From Oceanospirillales bacterium (GTDB lineage: Bacteria > Pseudomonadota > Gammaproteobacteria > Pseudomonadales > Balneatricaceae): DNA of 64,000 nt. The notes under the pieces were generated by a model. The model was not told the DNA's origin, ran no database searches, and saw only the letters and a program-made list of their open reading frames with translations. A program made the position numbers and the translations under genes. Location: positions 214,074 through 278,073 of the forward strand of contig JAAEYW010000003.1 of NCBI GenBank assembly GCA_018223185.1, written 5' to 3'. Below, piece after piece: positions 54,468 through 63,815 of this stretch (positions are counted from its first letter, which is position 1; each line of letters starts with the position of its first letter).

Positions 54468-55094
54468 ATGGATGCTTCTTTTAAGAGCCGTTGTTCGTGG
54501 CTCGTTGTTTGTTGCTCGAAAAAACTGACACAGCAGGTTACTGCATATTCTACGCTTCAGTGCCTGATAGCCATTCTGACAGTGTCCCCGTTTATATCTA
54601 TAAGCGTACAAGCTAATCCTCTGATCGATACCTACGTAAAGTTTAACCAGAATCTGACCTACGCCATTATGAAGCCGATGCGCGATAGCATGGGGGTGGC
54701 CCTTGAGTCTGTTAACGTCGAGTACCGCAATCAACCCGTGAGCTTCCAGTATCAGATGTGGCGGCTGCGCCCCAACAGCGTGTGTCAGCCACAGAAATAC
54801 AGCCTGTTAAAGTATTCATCCTGTACTGAAGCGGCCAGCCAGTTCTTCCGGGAAACCTGCCAGACACTACAGCAGAACCCCACCGACTTACTGCTCTACC
54901 CAAACTACAAACGACTCTACTGTAACGCCGCCGCCAGCTATCAGCCCGTTATCGCCAAAGTCCGCCGCTCAGAACCGATGGATGAACGCACCCAACAGCG
55001 CCAGCAGTGCTCAATGCTGACCATAAAAGCCGCCCGCACCCGTAAAACGATAGACATCTACGAACGCGATAAGGCATGTGGAGGAGACACATAA
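54468..55094 (+). CDS. Hypothetical secreted protein
   Basis: 208 residues as read from the ATG at 54468, which lies at the edge of repeat DNA; the true start is uncertain. A hydrophobic stretch (about 30-48, CLIAILTVSPFISISV) ending QANP looks like a late signal peptide. The mature part has six to seven cysteines (VCQPQ, SCTEA, ETCQTL, YCNAA, QCSML, KACGG), suggesting disulfides. Its stop lies 1-2 bases before the next ATG, so it is coupled to the DUF2726 gene. Confidence 0.7.
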   Translation: MDASFKSRCSWLVVCCSKKLTQQVTAYSTLQCLIAILTVSPFISISVQANPLIDTYVKFNQNLTYAIMKPMRDSMGVALESVNVEYRNQPVSFQYQMWRLRPNSVCQPQKYSLLKYSSCTEAASQFFRETCQTLQQNPTDLLLYPNYKRLYCNAAASYQPVIAKVRRSEPMDERTQQRQQCSMLTIKAARTRKTIDIYERDKACGGDT

Positions 55095-55095
55095 T

Positions 55096-55671
55096 ATGGA
55101 TGCTTTCATCTTCCCGCTGCTACTGCTTATCGCGGTGGTTATTCTTGCCGGTTTTCTTAAAAATCTGAAAGGCTCCGGCACATCCACTAAAGAAGACGGC
55201 TCGTCTTTAGGTTATCGGAAAAAAGGCCCGTTATTCACCCCTGCGGAACGTTCATTCTACGGTGTACTTCTACAAGCGATCGACACAGACAAATACCAGG
55301 TGTTCGGCAAGGTCCGCGTCGCGGACCTGCTGGAACCCCAGCCCAGCCGCAACCGTAGCCAGTGGCAGAAAGCCTTTAACGGCATCAGCGCCAAACACTT
55401 CGACTTCGTCATCTGCAAAACCGACGACCTGACCCCCGTCGCCGCCATCGAACTCGACGACAAAACCCACAACCAGAAACACCGCCAAAAACGCGACGAA
55501 CTCCTGAAAAACATCTGCCAACAATCACAACTCCAGCTCCTGAGAGTACCCGCACAATACGCCTATAAAACAGAAGTGCTGAAAATGATGCTGGCGAAAG
55601 AGTTGGAAGAAAAAACGGGTGCAGAGCCGTCTGAAATAGAGCTTGGTGATTTGAGAAGGGGAATTGGCTGA
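55096..55671 (+). CDS. DUF2726 membrane-anchored nuclease-like protein
   Basis: The ATG at 55096 follows GGAGGAG and gives 191 residues. One N-terminal membrane segment (about 3-22) is followed by the DUF2726 domain: FTPAERSFYGVLLQAI, then FDFVICKTDDLTPVAAIELDDKTH, whose D and E/D residues resemble a PD-(D/E)XK nuclease core, then LLRVPAQYAY. Biochemical activity is not established for this family. It overlaps none but is coupled to the secreted protein gene. Confidence 0.85.
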   Translation: MDAFIFPLLLLIAVVILAGFLKNLKGSGTSTKEDGSSLGYRKKGPLFTPAERSFYGVLLQAIDTDKYQVFGKVRVADLLEPQPSRNRSQWQKAFNGISAKHFDFVICKTDDLTPVAAIELDDKTHNQKHRQKRDELLKNICQQSQLQLLRVPAQYAYKTEVLKMMLAKELEEKTGAEPSEIELGDLRRGIG

Positions 55672-55731
55672 AAAGCTTCTACTCGTATCTCCATTATTCG
55701 TAATAAATTAAACTGTGCTATGGAAATCAGT

Positions 55732-57570
55732 ATGAAATTAAGTCAAGTACTATCCCAAATCAATCAAGTTGAACGATCAAAATTTGTTAGTTGCTTAGAT
55801 AAAGTACGCACTGAGGCCATCAAAACAGATTCTGATCTAGAGCACCAGTTGACGACAGAAGGGCAGCTTAAAAGCGCATCGGGTAGTGAAATTACTGAAT
55901 TATTCAAAGTTGTAGCGAATCATTTTTGTGATTATATCCGCGAGCAAATAGCTTTAGGTGGCCCGCAGATTTCTCTTCTAATAAATATTCTTTCTCGTGA
56001 TGGTAATAGTATTGCTCGTCAGTCATGGATTGAATCATTATATGTTGAAGAGCATGGTCGTCTTAGTGAACTTGCAATCGATATTTCAAAAGAGATTGAA
56101 GAAGCAGAAACTGCTGACGGATATAATCGAGGACAGCGATTTTCTATATATCGAGATTGTTTTAAAATCGCTTATGAAAATGATCTTCGCTTAAATCGCG
56201 AAGCTAAAGTCACGGATGATGAGCGCACAATCTTGAATGTCTTATCTGATCGTCTGGGAATGTCTAAAGATGAGGCTTTTGCTATTGAACACATTCAGGT
56301 TCCTGTGCCAATCAGTAATATTCAAGAAGCATTAAGTAGCCTTAGGGAACTTGGAGTTATTTTTATAGATAAGCGGAAGTCTGAAGTATTGGTTGCCGAT
56401 GAAATTGTTGAATTGCTTCGAGTAATTCAAAATAAAGTAATTGCTGATAAATATACAACTCGAGTACTTCGTTCACTTTCAGATGCTGAGTTATCTGTAA
56501 TTTTACGTAAGCATGGTGAAAAGTCGAGAGGGACTTCTCGGCAGGATAAAATAAAGTGGATTTCTCACTCAGGTGTTTCTATTAAAAATATCTTGGCTAG
56601 AGATATTTTTACTGATGAAAAAATAAGCGAAAGAAAAGATCGAATAAAGATTTTAATTGAAGATTTAAATCTATCAGTTGATAAGTTGGGCGCTAAACTG
56701 GATGAAAGAATTAATTTGCTAATCTCTGCATTTAAGAATAACTCTGATGCTGAATTTAACTTATTAAGTGCGAGTGGTTTTAGTGAATTAATAACTGCAT
56801 TGAAAGAAACGAAGCCAAGCGCTCTTGAACGTATTCGTGAGGAGTTTGAAATTGAGTCAACGGAGTCTCTAGACCCTGAACGTCTTCGTTCTTTAGGTGT
56901 ATCTCCTTTAGATATTTTATATCTTTACTCGAATGATGAGGTCAGAGCTATACGCGATAGTATGGGCCTTTCTAAACGAGGAAATGCCCGTGTAGTTATT
57001 TTGGAAAGCTATGCTAGCGCAAATGATAAATTGATTGAACACTATGAATTATTGGCTTCTCGTGATCTTGCTGGCTTATCATTAGTTAATATTGATATAA
57101 AAGAGGCGGAGTTGGGTCTTAAGTTTGAAGAAGTTACGAGAACAATGTTTGAAATTCTGGGCTTAGTTGTTGATGAGGAATTACGAAAGCAAATTAATAC
57201 TGCCAAAGATAGGGCTGATATTATTGTATCCCTTGGCGGTGATGATGTAATTGTGTGCGAAGTTAAGTCACATAAGAATGGTGATTTTTCTAAGTATTCT
57301 ACAACGTCTCGGCAAGTGAAAGCGTATGTGAACCGTTGTGAATCAAATGGCAAGAGAGTCGCTCAAGTTTTGATTGTAGCGCCCAGTTTTTCTGATGACT
57401 TCGTGTTAGCTGCCGAGTTGGATACGGATGTCAATATTTCACTGTTAGAGGCGAAAGGGTTAAAGGCAATTGTTACCGCCTATAAAGCAAAAAGGCATCC
57501 AAATTTCTCGGAAAAATTACTCACTAAGGGTGGATTACTCAAAGCTGATTTAATAGCTAAAACTATTTAA
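55732..57570 (+). CDS. AT-rich large protein with C-terminal PD-(D/E)XK-like domain
   Basis: 612 residues from ATG 55732 (another ATG at 55720 adds four). The first ~450 residues are helical with no recognised domain. The C-terminal ~150 show a nuclease-like core: E466 in LKFEEV, DRADIIV (493-499), VCEVKS with E510 and K512, and RQVKAYV, the pattern of Mrr-like restriction enzymes. Codon use is clearly more AT-rich than in neighbours, so transfer is likely. Possible defence gene; no partner methylase is present. Confidence 0.75.
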   Translation: MKLSQVLSQINQVERSKFVSCLDKVRTEAIKTDSDLEHQLTTEGQLKSASGSEITELFKVVANHFCDYIREQIALGGPQISLLINILSRDGNSIARQSWIESLYVEEHGRLSELAIDISKEIEEAETADGYNRGQRFSIYRDCFKIAYENDLRLNREAKVTDDERTILNVLSDRLGMSKDEAFAIEHIQVPVPISNIQEALSSLRELGVIFIDKRKSEVLVADEIVELLRVIQNKVIADKYTTRVLRSLSDAELSVILRKHGEKSRGTSRQDKIKWISHSGVSIKNILARDIFTDEKISERKDRIKILIEDLNLSVDKLGAKLDERINLLISAFKNNSDAEFNLLSASGFSELITALKETKPSALERIREEFEIESTESLDPERLRSLGVSPLDILYLYSNDEVRAIRDSMGLSKRGNARVVILESYASANDKLIEHYELLASRDLAGLSLVNIDIKEAELGLKFEEVTRTMFEILGLVVDEELRKQINTAKDRADIIVSLGGDDVIVCEVKSHKNGDFSKYSTTSRQVKAYVNRCESNGKRVAQVLIVAPSFSDDFVLAAELDTDVNISLLEAKGLKAIVTAYKAKRHPNFSEKLLTKGGLLKADLIAKTI

Positions 57571-57585
57571 ATTAAAGGATAATCC

Positions 57586-57625
57586 CGTTTCAATCGCCGC
57601 GAGGGCGCGCCTCCCACAGAATTGA
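57586..57625 (-). repeat. REP-like hairpin, reverse orientation
   Basis: Read on the minus strand, TGTGGGAGGC is followed by GCGCCCTCGCGGCGAT, a member of the REP-like element with an altered stem. Confidence 0.55.
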
Positions 57626-57650
57626 CATCTATCGCAGTTACCCATGACCA

Positions 57651-57680
57651 AAAAAGCCCAGACAAGTGTCTGGGCTTTTT
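57651..57680. terminator. Bidirectional terminator between the nuclease-like gene and valS
   Basis: A 14-bp perfect stem (57651-57664 with 57667-57680) with a 2-base loop has A-runs and T-runs at the ends. It can serve both converging genes. Confidence 0.93.
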
Positions 57681-57688
57681 AACGTTTT

Positions 57689-57755
57689 TTCTAGCTACTA
57701 GCAAGCGGCGGAGCCGCGTCTAGCGAGGAGCGAAGCGACGTTCTAGCCACTGTTG
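57689..57755 (-). repeat. CTAG-framed hairpins downstream of valS
   Basis: Reverse-oriented copies: stem GCGGC/GCCGC with GGA loop (TCC on the other strand) between CTAGCAA and GTCTAG, then a degenerate CGAAGCG copy framed by CTAG. They lie between the terminator and the valS stop. Confidence 0.75.
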
Positions 57756-60626
57756 CTAAAGCGCCTCTATCTTCGAGAACTGCTCACTCAATTGATCCAG
57801 CGATGCCTTGTACTCCGCCAATTTTGAGCGTTCTTTTAAGACGACCTCCTCCGGCGCATTAGCGACAAACTTGTCATTATTCAGCTTGCCTTCCAGACGT
57901 CCGGCTTCTTTCTGCAGCTTGTCCATCTCTTTCTTCAGACGGGCCAGTTCGGCGTCTTTGTCGATCAGGCCGGCCATGGGCACCAGTACCTGCATATCGC
58001 CGACCAGCTGGACTGCGGACATCGGTGCTTCTTCACCGGCTTCTAGCCAGGTGATTGAGCTCAGAGAGGCCAGTTTAGCCAGGAAGGAGCGGTTGGCGTC
58101 CAGACGGGTTTTATCCTCGGCGGTGCCTTTCTGAATCAGGATATCCAGCCCTTTCGCCGGGGAGATGCCCATCTCGCCGCGGATGTTACGCACACCGGTG
58201 ATGATGCCTTTCAGCCAGTTGATATCGGCTTCGGCGGCGGCATCATGTTTATCTTGATTGGCAACCGGGAAGGGTTGCAGCATGATGGTGTCGCCCTCGA
58301 CACCGGCCAGCTCTTTGATTGACTGCCAGATCTCTTCGGTGATGTACGGCATGATCGGGTGAGTGAGTCGCAGAATCACTTCCAGTGCGCGGACCAGAGT
58401 GCGACGGGTGCCGCGCTTGGCTTCGGCGGAGGCGTTCTCATCCCACAGCACCGGCTTGGACAGTTCCAGATACCAGCCGCAGTATTCGTTCCAGATGAAG
58501 TCATACAGCGTCTGAGAAGCCAGGTCGAAACGGTATTCGTCCAGATGTTTTGTCACTTCGGCTTCGACTTTCTGCAGTTCACTGGCGATCCAGCGGTCGG
58601 CCAGCGACAGCGTCACTTCACCACCGGACTCGCCAGACGTGCCTTGTCCACAGTCTTCGCCTTCGGTGTTCATCTGCACGTAGCGGGCGGCGTTCCAGAT
58701 TTTGTTACAGAAGTTACGGTAACCTTCCAGTCGTTTCACATCCCAGTTGATATCACGGCCGGTTGAGGCCAGTGCTGCCAGGGTGAAGCGCATGGCGTCG
58801 GTGCCGTGGGCGGCGATCCCTTCAGGGAACTGCTTTTCGGTCCGCTTGGCGATCTTCTCTGCCAGTTGTGGCTGCATCATGTTGCCGGTGCGTTTTTCCA
58901 GCAGTTCTGGCAGGCTGATACCGTCGATCATATCCAGCGGGTCGAGTACGTTACCCTTAGACTTGGACATCTTGTCGCCGTTCTCGTCACGGATCAGACC
59001 GGTCACGTAAACGGTTTTGAACGGTACCTGCGGCTTGCCCTCATCATCTTTGATCAGGTGCATGGTCATCATCATCATCCGGGCAACCCAGAAGAAGATG
59101 ATATCGAAACCGGTCACCAGCACATCAGTGGGGTGGAAGGTTTGCAGGCGTTCGGTGTTTTCCGGCCAGCCCAGGGTGCCAAAGGTCCACAGGCCAGAGC
59201 TGAACCAGGTGTCCAGTACGTCATCGTCCTGACGCAGCTCGGTTTGCAGGTCCAGGCCATATTTTTCCCGCGCGGCATCGGCATCCTTGGCAACGTAGAC
59301 ATTGCCCTGATTGTCGTAGAACGCCGGAATCCGGTGGCCCCACCACAGCTGACGGGAGATACACCAGTCCTGAATGTCACGCATCCAGGCGAAGAACATG
59401 TTTTCATACTGCTTGGGTACGAACTTGATGTCGCCGTTCTCAACCGCTTCAATGGCCGGGCCGGAGAGGGTTTTGGCATCGGCAAACCACTGGTCGGTGA
59501 GCATCGGCTCGATTACCACACCGCCACGGTCACCGTAGGGGATGGTCATATCGTTTTCTTCGATCTTCACCAGCAGGCCGGCTGCTTCCATATCCGCTAC
59601 AATCGCCTTACGGGCGGCGAAGCGCTCCATGCCGCGATAGGCTTCCGGCAGGGTTTTATCAATCTCGTGGTTTTCGCTGCCATCGGTGTTGAAGGTTTCC
59701 GCTTCATTGCGGATATCACCGTTGAGTGTGAGGATGTTAATCATCGGCAGCTGGCAACGCTTGCCCACTTCATTATCGTTGAAGTCGTGAGCCGGGGTGA
59801 TCTTCACGCACCCGGAGCCTTTCTCCATATCGGCGTGTTCATCGCCGACAATCGGGATGCGACGGCCAACCAGTGGCAGGATGATCTCTTTGCCGATCAG
59901 GTCTTTATAGCGGTCATCGTCCGGGTTAACCGCCACACCGGTATCACCCAGCATTGTTTCCGGACGGGTGGTGCCGACCACCAGATAGTCTTCACCGGCC
60001 GCGGTTTTAACGCCATCGGCCAGAGGATAACGCAGATACCACATCTTGCCTTTAACGTCGCGGTTTTCCACTTCAAGATCGGAGATCGCAGTGTGCAGTT
60101 TAGGGTCCCAGTTTACCAGGCGCTTACCACGGTAGATCAGGCCTTCATCATAGAGACGGATGAACACTTCCTGCACGGCGTTGTAGAAGCCGGAATCCAT
60201 GGTGAAGCGTTCGGTCGGCCAGTCAACCGAGTCGCCCAGGCGGCGCATCTGGTTGGTGATCATGCCACCGGATTCTGCTTTCCACTCCCAGATCTTTTCG
60301 ATAAAGGCATCGCGGCCCAGATCGTGACGGGTTTTCTGCTCTTCGGCGGCCAGCTTGCGTTCAACCACCATCTGGGTGGCGATACCTGCATGGTCGGTAC
60401 CGACCTGCCACAGGGTGTTTTTACCCTTCATCCGCTGATAGCGGATCAGAGCATCCATGATAGTGTGCTGGAAAGCATGACCCATATGCAGGCTGCCGGT
60501 GACGTTCGGCGGCGGAATCATAATGCTGTAGGCATCGCCTTTACCGGATGGGGCAAAGTAACCTTTTTCTTCCCAGGTTTTGTACCAGGATTTCTCGATC
60601 TCGTGCGGCTGGTAGGTGGTATCCAT
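57756..60626 (-). CDS. valS: Valyl-tRNA synthetase
   Basis: 956 residues, full length class I synthetase. The HIGH box is HMGH (47-50) in [14 protein letters not shown], and KMSKS lies near residues 551-556 (DKMSKSKGN). The CP1 editing domain and a C-terminal coiled coil ([20 protein letters not shown]) are present. It charges tRNA-Val. In E. coli it follows pepA and holC; here about 1.1 kb of repeats and a small gene separate it from holC. Confidence 0.98.
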   Translation of the reverse strand: MDTTYQPHEIEKSWYKTWEEKGYFAPSGKGDAYSIMIPPPNVTGSLHMGHAFQHTIMDALIRYQRMKGKNTLWQVGTDHAGIATQMVVERKLAAEEQKTRHDLGRDAFIEKIWEWKAESGGMITNQMRRLGDSVDWPTERFTMDSGFYNAVQEVFIRLYDEGLIYRGKRLVNWDPKLHTAISDLEVENRDVKGKMWYLRYPLADGVKTAAGEDYLVVGTTRPETMLGDTGVAVNPDDDRYKDLIGKEIILPLVGRRIPIVGDEHADMEKGSGCVKITPAHDFNDNEVGKRCQLPMINILTLNGDIRNEAETFNTDGSENHEIDKTLPEAYRGMERFAARKAIVADMEAAGLLVKIEENDMTIPYGDRGGVVIEPMLTDQWFADAKTLSGPAIEAVENGDIKFVPKQYENMFFAWMRDIQDWCISRQLWWGHRIPAFYDNQGNVYVAKDADAAREKYGLDLQTELRQDDDVLDTWFSSGLWTFGTLGWPENTERLQTFHPTDVLVTGFDIIFFWVARMMMMTMHLIKDDEGKPQVPFKTVYVTGLIRDENGDKMSKSKGNVLDPLDMIDGISLPELLEKRTGNMMQPQLAEKIAKRTEKQFPEGIAAHGTDAMRFTLAALASTGRDINWDVKRLEGYRNFCNKIWNAARYVQMNTEGEDCGQGTSGESGGEVTLSLADRWIASELQKVEAEVTKHLDEYRFDLASQTLYDFIWNEYCGWYLELSKPVLWDENASAEAKRGTRRTLVRALEVILRLTHPIMPYITEEIWQSIKELAGVEGDTIMLQPFPVANQDKHDAAAEADINWLKGIITGVRNIRGEMGISPAKGLDILIQKGTAEDKTRLDANRSFLAKLASLSSITWLEAGEEAPMSAVQLVGDMQVLVPMAGLIDKDAELARLKKEMDKLQKEAGRLEGKLNNDKFVANAPEEVVLKERSKLAEYKASLDQLSEQFSKIEAL

Positions 60627-60744
60627 TAATAGACCGTGCTCTCAAAGCTAGAATTAGTGCAAAAAAATAGTCGCATATTATAACGCCCGCAGGGCGGTTA
60701 AGCGAGGGGTAAAAGCCGTGGCGGGGTGCCCGAACCTAATGCCT

Positions 60745-61012
60745 GGCGCTATTAAGTAGCCAGAACGGAAACTTCGTTTCCTGCTAGGCGTTAGACGCGA
60801 CTGCGTCGCTTGCTAGATGTAAGAGCAGTCGCTAGATGTGCTTCGCACTTGCTAGTGGTTAGAACGGAGCCTGCGGCTCCTGCTAGAAAAAGCGCAGATC
60901 AAGAGCATGGTTCTGTAGTATCGACATTCTTCTTTTGCTCTTTGTTTTTTCTAGCGAGCGACGCAGTCGCGTCTAACCACTAGCAAGTCGCGAAGCGACG
61001 TCTAGCGACTTA
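60745..61012. repeat. CTAG-framed hairpin cluster upstream of valS
   Basis: Hairpins with the constant frame and different stems: GGAAAC-TTC-GTTTCC (60766-60780), GCGAC-TGC-GTCGC (about 60797-60809), GTGC-TTC-GCAC (60838-60848), GGAGCC-TGC-GGCTCC (60866-60880), then reverse-oriented GCGAC/GTCGC and GTCGC/GCGAC copies (60955-61010). The valS promoter must lie within or beside this cluster. No gene in 60627-61092. Confidence 0.85.
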
Positions 61013-61092
61013 TTCCCGAATGGTATCACCATTGTGAACTGCGTTTTTTTTGAACTAGACTATTTTTCAGAAACGACAAAAAGGATTTTGTT

Positions 61093-61434
61093 ATGAGTTA
61101 TGAAGATCTTGATGCATGGAAGCGTGCTTGCCGATTGAGTTGTGAGGTGTATACAGTGCTGTCCCGATGCCGGGATTTTGGTTTCAGGGATCAGATTACC
61201 CGCAGTAGTTTGTCGATACCCAGTAATATCGCGGAAGGGTTTGAGCGTGGTTCTTTAAAAGAGAAGCGGCAATTTCTCTATTATGCCAAGGGTTCGCTGG
61301 CTGAACTGAAAACTCAGGTCTATATCGGTCAGAGGATTGGTTACATTCACACCGAGCGAGGCTGTGACTGGCGAAAAGAGTTGGATGAGATTCAAAAAAT
61401 GCTGGCAGCATTAATTAAATCGACGGAATCCTGA
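61093..61434 (+). CDS. Four-helix-bundle protein (23S rRNA IVP type)
   Basis: 113 residues. YEDLDAWKRACRLSCEVY, ITRSSLSIPSNIAEGFERGS and RQFLYYAKGSLAELKTQV are the diagnostic blocks of the four-helix-bundle family, related to the proteins encoded in 23S rRNA intervening sequences and to Avd. No reverse transcriptase or rRNA is nearby. The gene lies alone between two hairpin clusters in the holC-valS gap. Confidence 0.92.
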   Translation: MSYEDLDAWKRACRLSCEVYTVLSRCRDFGFRDQITRSSLSIPSNIAEGFERGSLKEKRQFLYYAKGSLAELKTQVYIGQRIGYIHTERGCDWRKELDEIQKMLAALIKSTES

Positions 61435-61760
61435 AGGCTTTTGTTTTATCTAACTATTAGCAGGAAGCGAAGTTGTGACGAGCAGTCGCTAGACGTGCTT
61501 CGCACTTGCTAGTGGTTAGATGCGACTGCGTCGCTTGCCAGGAAAAGCTAAGACGCAAAAGCGTTTGGTAGTTTGGCCGGGTGTGGGTTTTATTTTTTTC
61601 TGGCTGCTCTCGCGTTTTTTGCGAGTACCTGCAATGTCTGGCCTCTGCTCGTTAAATCGCTGCAGGATGCAGCTCCTACAAGACGTAGTTCGGGCGATTG
61701 CGAGATTTTTGCTTTTTCTAGCGACGAGCAGAAAACGAAGTTTCCGTTCTAGCTACTGCT
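61435..61760. repeat. CTAG-framed hairpin cluster between the bundle gene and holC
   Basis: GTGC-TTC-GCAC (about 61495-61505), GCGAC/GTCGC (61520-61535), CTCGC...GCGAG (61608-61626) and reverse GGAAAC/GTTTTC-type (61722-61750) hairpins. The last overlaps the holC stop codon, whose final residues SSS are read from repeat DNA. Confidence 0.75.
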
Positions 61761-62183
61761 CTTACGCATATCATGCATCTTCGGGGTAATGCCGTGCTCT
61801 TTGTAGAGGGCGTAGTTTTTGCGGGTGGCGGCGAGGATGTCCGGTTGCTGAATAACGATTTCGAGAATCCGGTCGAATTTCAGGGTTTCCTCTGAAGCGT
61901 CCAGCGCCAGGTTGATGTAGACATCCCGGTGCTGAGGAAGCTGATCTCCCCAGCCGATCTGCACCGGGGCATCGGGTTTGCTATTGAGCAGTCCGTGGGG
62001 GATGAAAGCATCGGCGCGATAATCCCACAGCAGCTGATCCAGACGTTCCGCCTCGCCAGCACCGGCGACGTGAATGTAAGCGTTGAGGCCGTGCCCCAGC
62101 ACTTTATCCGCCAGCCGGCAGAGGAAAGCGGTTCGGCTGTCCGGGTCGGCATCGGGCAGAACATAAAAATCAGCTTGGCTCAT
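61749..62183 (-). CDS. holC: DNA polymerase III chi subunit HolC
   Basis: The ATG at 62183 (MSQADFYVLPD) gives 144 residues, as expected for HolC; a farther ATG adds 19 unusual residues. Family landmarks: FLCRLADKVLGHGLNAYIHV, LDQLLWDYRADAFIPHGL and the strand DVYINLALDASEE. Chi links the clamp loader to SSB. The C terminus KMHDMRKSSS has been altered by the adjacent repeat. It follows pepA after 135 bases. Confidence 0.95.
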   Translation of the reverse strand: MSQADFYVLPDADPDSRTAFLCRLADKVLGHGLNAYIHVAGAGEAERLDQLLWDYRADAFIPHGLLNSKPDAPVQIGWGDQLPQHRDVYINLALDASEETLKFDRILEIVIQQPDILAATRKNYALYKEHGITPKMHDMRKSSS

Positions 62184-62318
62184 ATCTATTCTCTGTGAGT
62201 CGGGTTGGTTCACGAGCCAGACGCGGGTATATATTTTCAAAAAGCGCCGCCCGCGTGTGGCCGGGCGAGCCTTTCGAGATGGTTTATACGGCTGTACTGG
62301 CCCGTTCAGGCCCCGGTT

Positions 62319-63815
62319 TTACTCTTCAGTCAGATCATCCACCTGAGCAATCAGATGCTGACACAGCAGGGGTACGCAGCGCCCGGTTGCACCTTTTGTC
62401 TTGCCGTTACTGTTCCAGGCGACGCCGGCGATATCCAGATGTGCCCAGCGATACTTCTTGGTAAAGCGTGACAGGAAGCACGCGGCAGTGATGGTGCCGG
62501 CAGCTGGGCCGCCGATATTGCCCATATCGGCAAAGTTGCTGTCCAGCAGTTCCTGATATTCATCCCATAACGGCAGACGCCATGCCTTGTCGGCGGCGAA
62601 TTCACCCGCGGCGAGAAGATCGTCTGCCAGCAGGTCGTCGTTGGAAAGCAGGCCGGTTGCATGGTTGCCCAGGGCAACGATGCAGGCGCCTGTCAGGGTG
62701 GCAACATCAACCACGGTTTCCGGTTCAAAACGCTCAGCATAGGTAAGCGCATCGCACAGCACCAGTCGGCCCTCTGCATCGGTATTAAGAATCTCAACTG
62801 TCTGGCCTGACATGGTGGTGACAATATCACCCGGCTTAGAGGCATTGCCTGCAGGCATGTTCTCTGCGGCGGCGATAATACCCACAACGTTCAGATCCAG
62901 CCCCAGCTGGGTGAGTGCTTCCATGGTGCCGATAACACTGGCGGCGCCACACATGTCAAACTTCATCTCATCCATCTTGAGACCCGGCTTAAGGCTGATG
63001 CCGCCGGTATCGAAGGTGATCCCTTTACCGACCAGTACGTGGGGCTGCTGGTCCGGTTCGCCGCCTTTATATTCCATTACGATCAGTTTGGAGGGCTCAG
63101 AGCTGCCTTTGCCGACTGACAGCAGGGAGTGCATGCCCAGCTTTTCCATCTCATCTTCATTCAGAATGGTGGTGCTCATATCTTCACAGGCTTCCGCCAG
63201 TGCCAGCGCTTTTTCGGCCAGATAGGATGGCGTGCAGATATTGCCCGGCAGGTTGCCCAGTTCGCGAGCGGTATCAATACCGTTGGCGATTGCCGAACCG
63301 TCGCTGATGGAAAACTCACCCAGCTCGGCATCATCCTGGCTCAGCAGGAAACCGATGCTTTCGAGGCTGATCGGATCTGCTTTTTTGCTCTTGGTTGCGT
63401 CATACTGATACAGCTCAGCGCTGGCCCATTCGGTGTTGTGGCGCAGTTGACGGTAGAGGTCTTTGTCGGCGCTTTCCAGTCCATCCAGAGCGATGACCGC
63501 AGTTTTGCAGCGAATCGCTTTCAGGCTGGCCATGATGCTTTTGATGATTTTGAGCTGATTGCGGTCGCTGCGCTCATCGGCTTTGCCGAGACCCACCAGT
63601 AATACGCGTTTGGCGCTAATGCCAGGAAGCTTGTGCAGCAGCAGGGTTTCACCCGCTTTTCCCTGAAGATCGCCAATCACCTCTTTGAGATAGCCAGCCG
63701 ATGCCTTGTTGATCAGATCAGCAGAGGGGGCAAACTCGCCATCAGGGGCGACGCCGACGATTAAACAGTCAGTTTCAAGGGATTCTACTGAACCGGTAAC
63801 GATTTCAAATTCCAT
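62319..63815 (-). CDS. pepA: Leucyl aminopeptidase PepA
   Basis: The ATG at 63815 ([14 protein letters not shown]) gives 498 residues. The M17 metal site is clear: [19 protein letters not shown] and, near residue 345, [14 protein letters not shown]. It is a dizinc cytoplasmic aminopeptidase; in E. coli PepA is also a DNA-binding protein. It heads the conserved pepA-holC-valS order. The last 185 bases of the window hold its promoter; no other gene is visible there. Confidence 0.97.
   Translation of the reverse strand: MEFEIVTGSVESLETDCLIVGVAPDGEFAPSADLINKASAGYLKEVIGDLQGKAGETLLLHKLPGISAKRVLLVGLGKADERSDRNQLKIIKSIMASLKAIRCKTAVIALDGLESADKDLYRQLRHNTEWASAELYQYDATKSKKADPISLESIGFLLSQDDAELGEFSISDGSAIANGIDTARELGNLPGNICTPSYLAEKALALAEACEDMSTTILNEDEMEKLGMHSLLSVGKGSSEPSKLIVMEYKGGEPDQQPHVLVGKGITFDTGGISLKPGLKMDEMKFDMCGAASVIGTMEALTQLGLDLNVVGIIAAAENMPAGNASKPGDIVTTMSGQTVEILNTDAEGRLVLCDALTYAERFEPETVVDVATLTGACIVALGNHATGLLSNDDLLADDLLAAGEFAADKAWRLPLWDEYQELLDSNFADMGNIGGPAAGTITAACFLSRFTKKYRWAHLDIAGVAWNSNGKTKGATGRCVPLLCQHLIAQVDDLTEE

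Noticed and set aside
54271-54528. 85-codon plus frame
   Set aside because: Starts in repeat DNA, has no recognisable features and overlaps the secreted-protein start.
58806-60629. 607-codon open frame on the plus strand
   Set aside because: It lies fully antisense to valS, whose domains are complete; the frame is a by-product of codon bias.
61520-61789. 89-codon plus frame
   Set aside because: Built mostly from hairpin repeats and antisense to holC.
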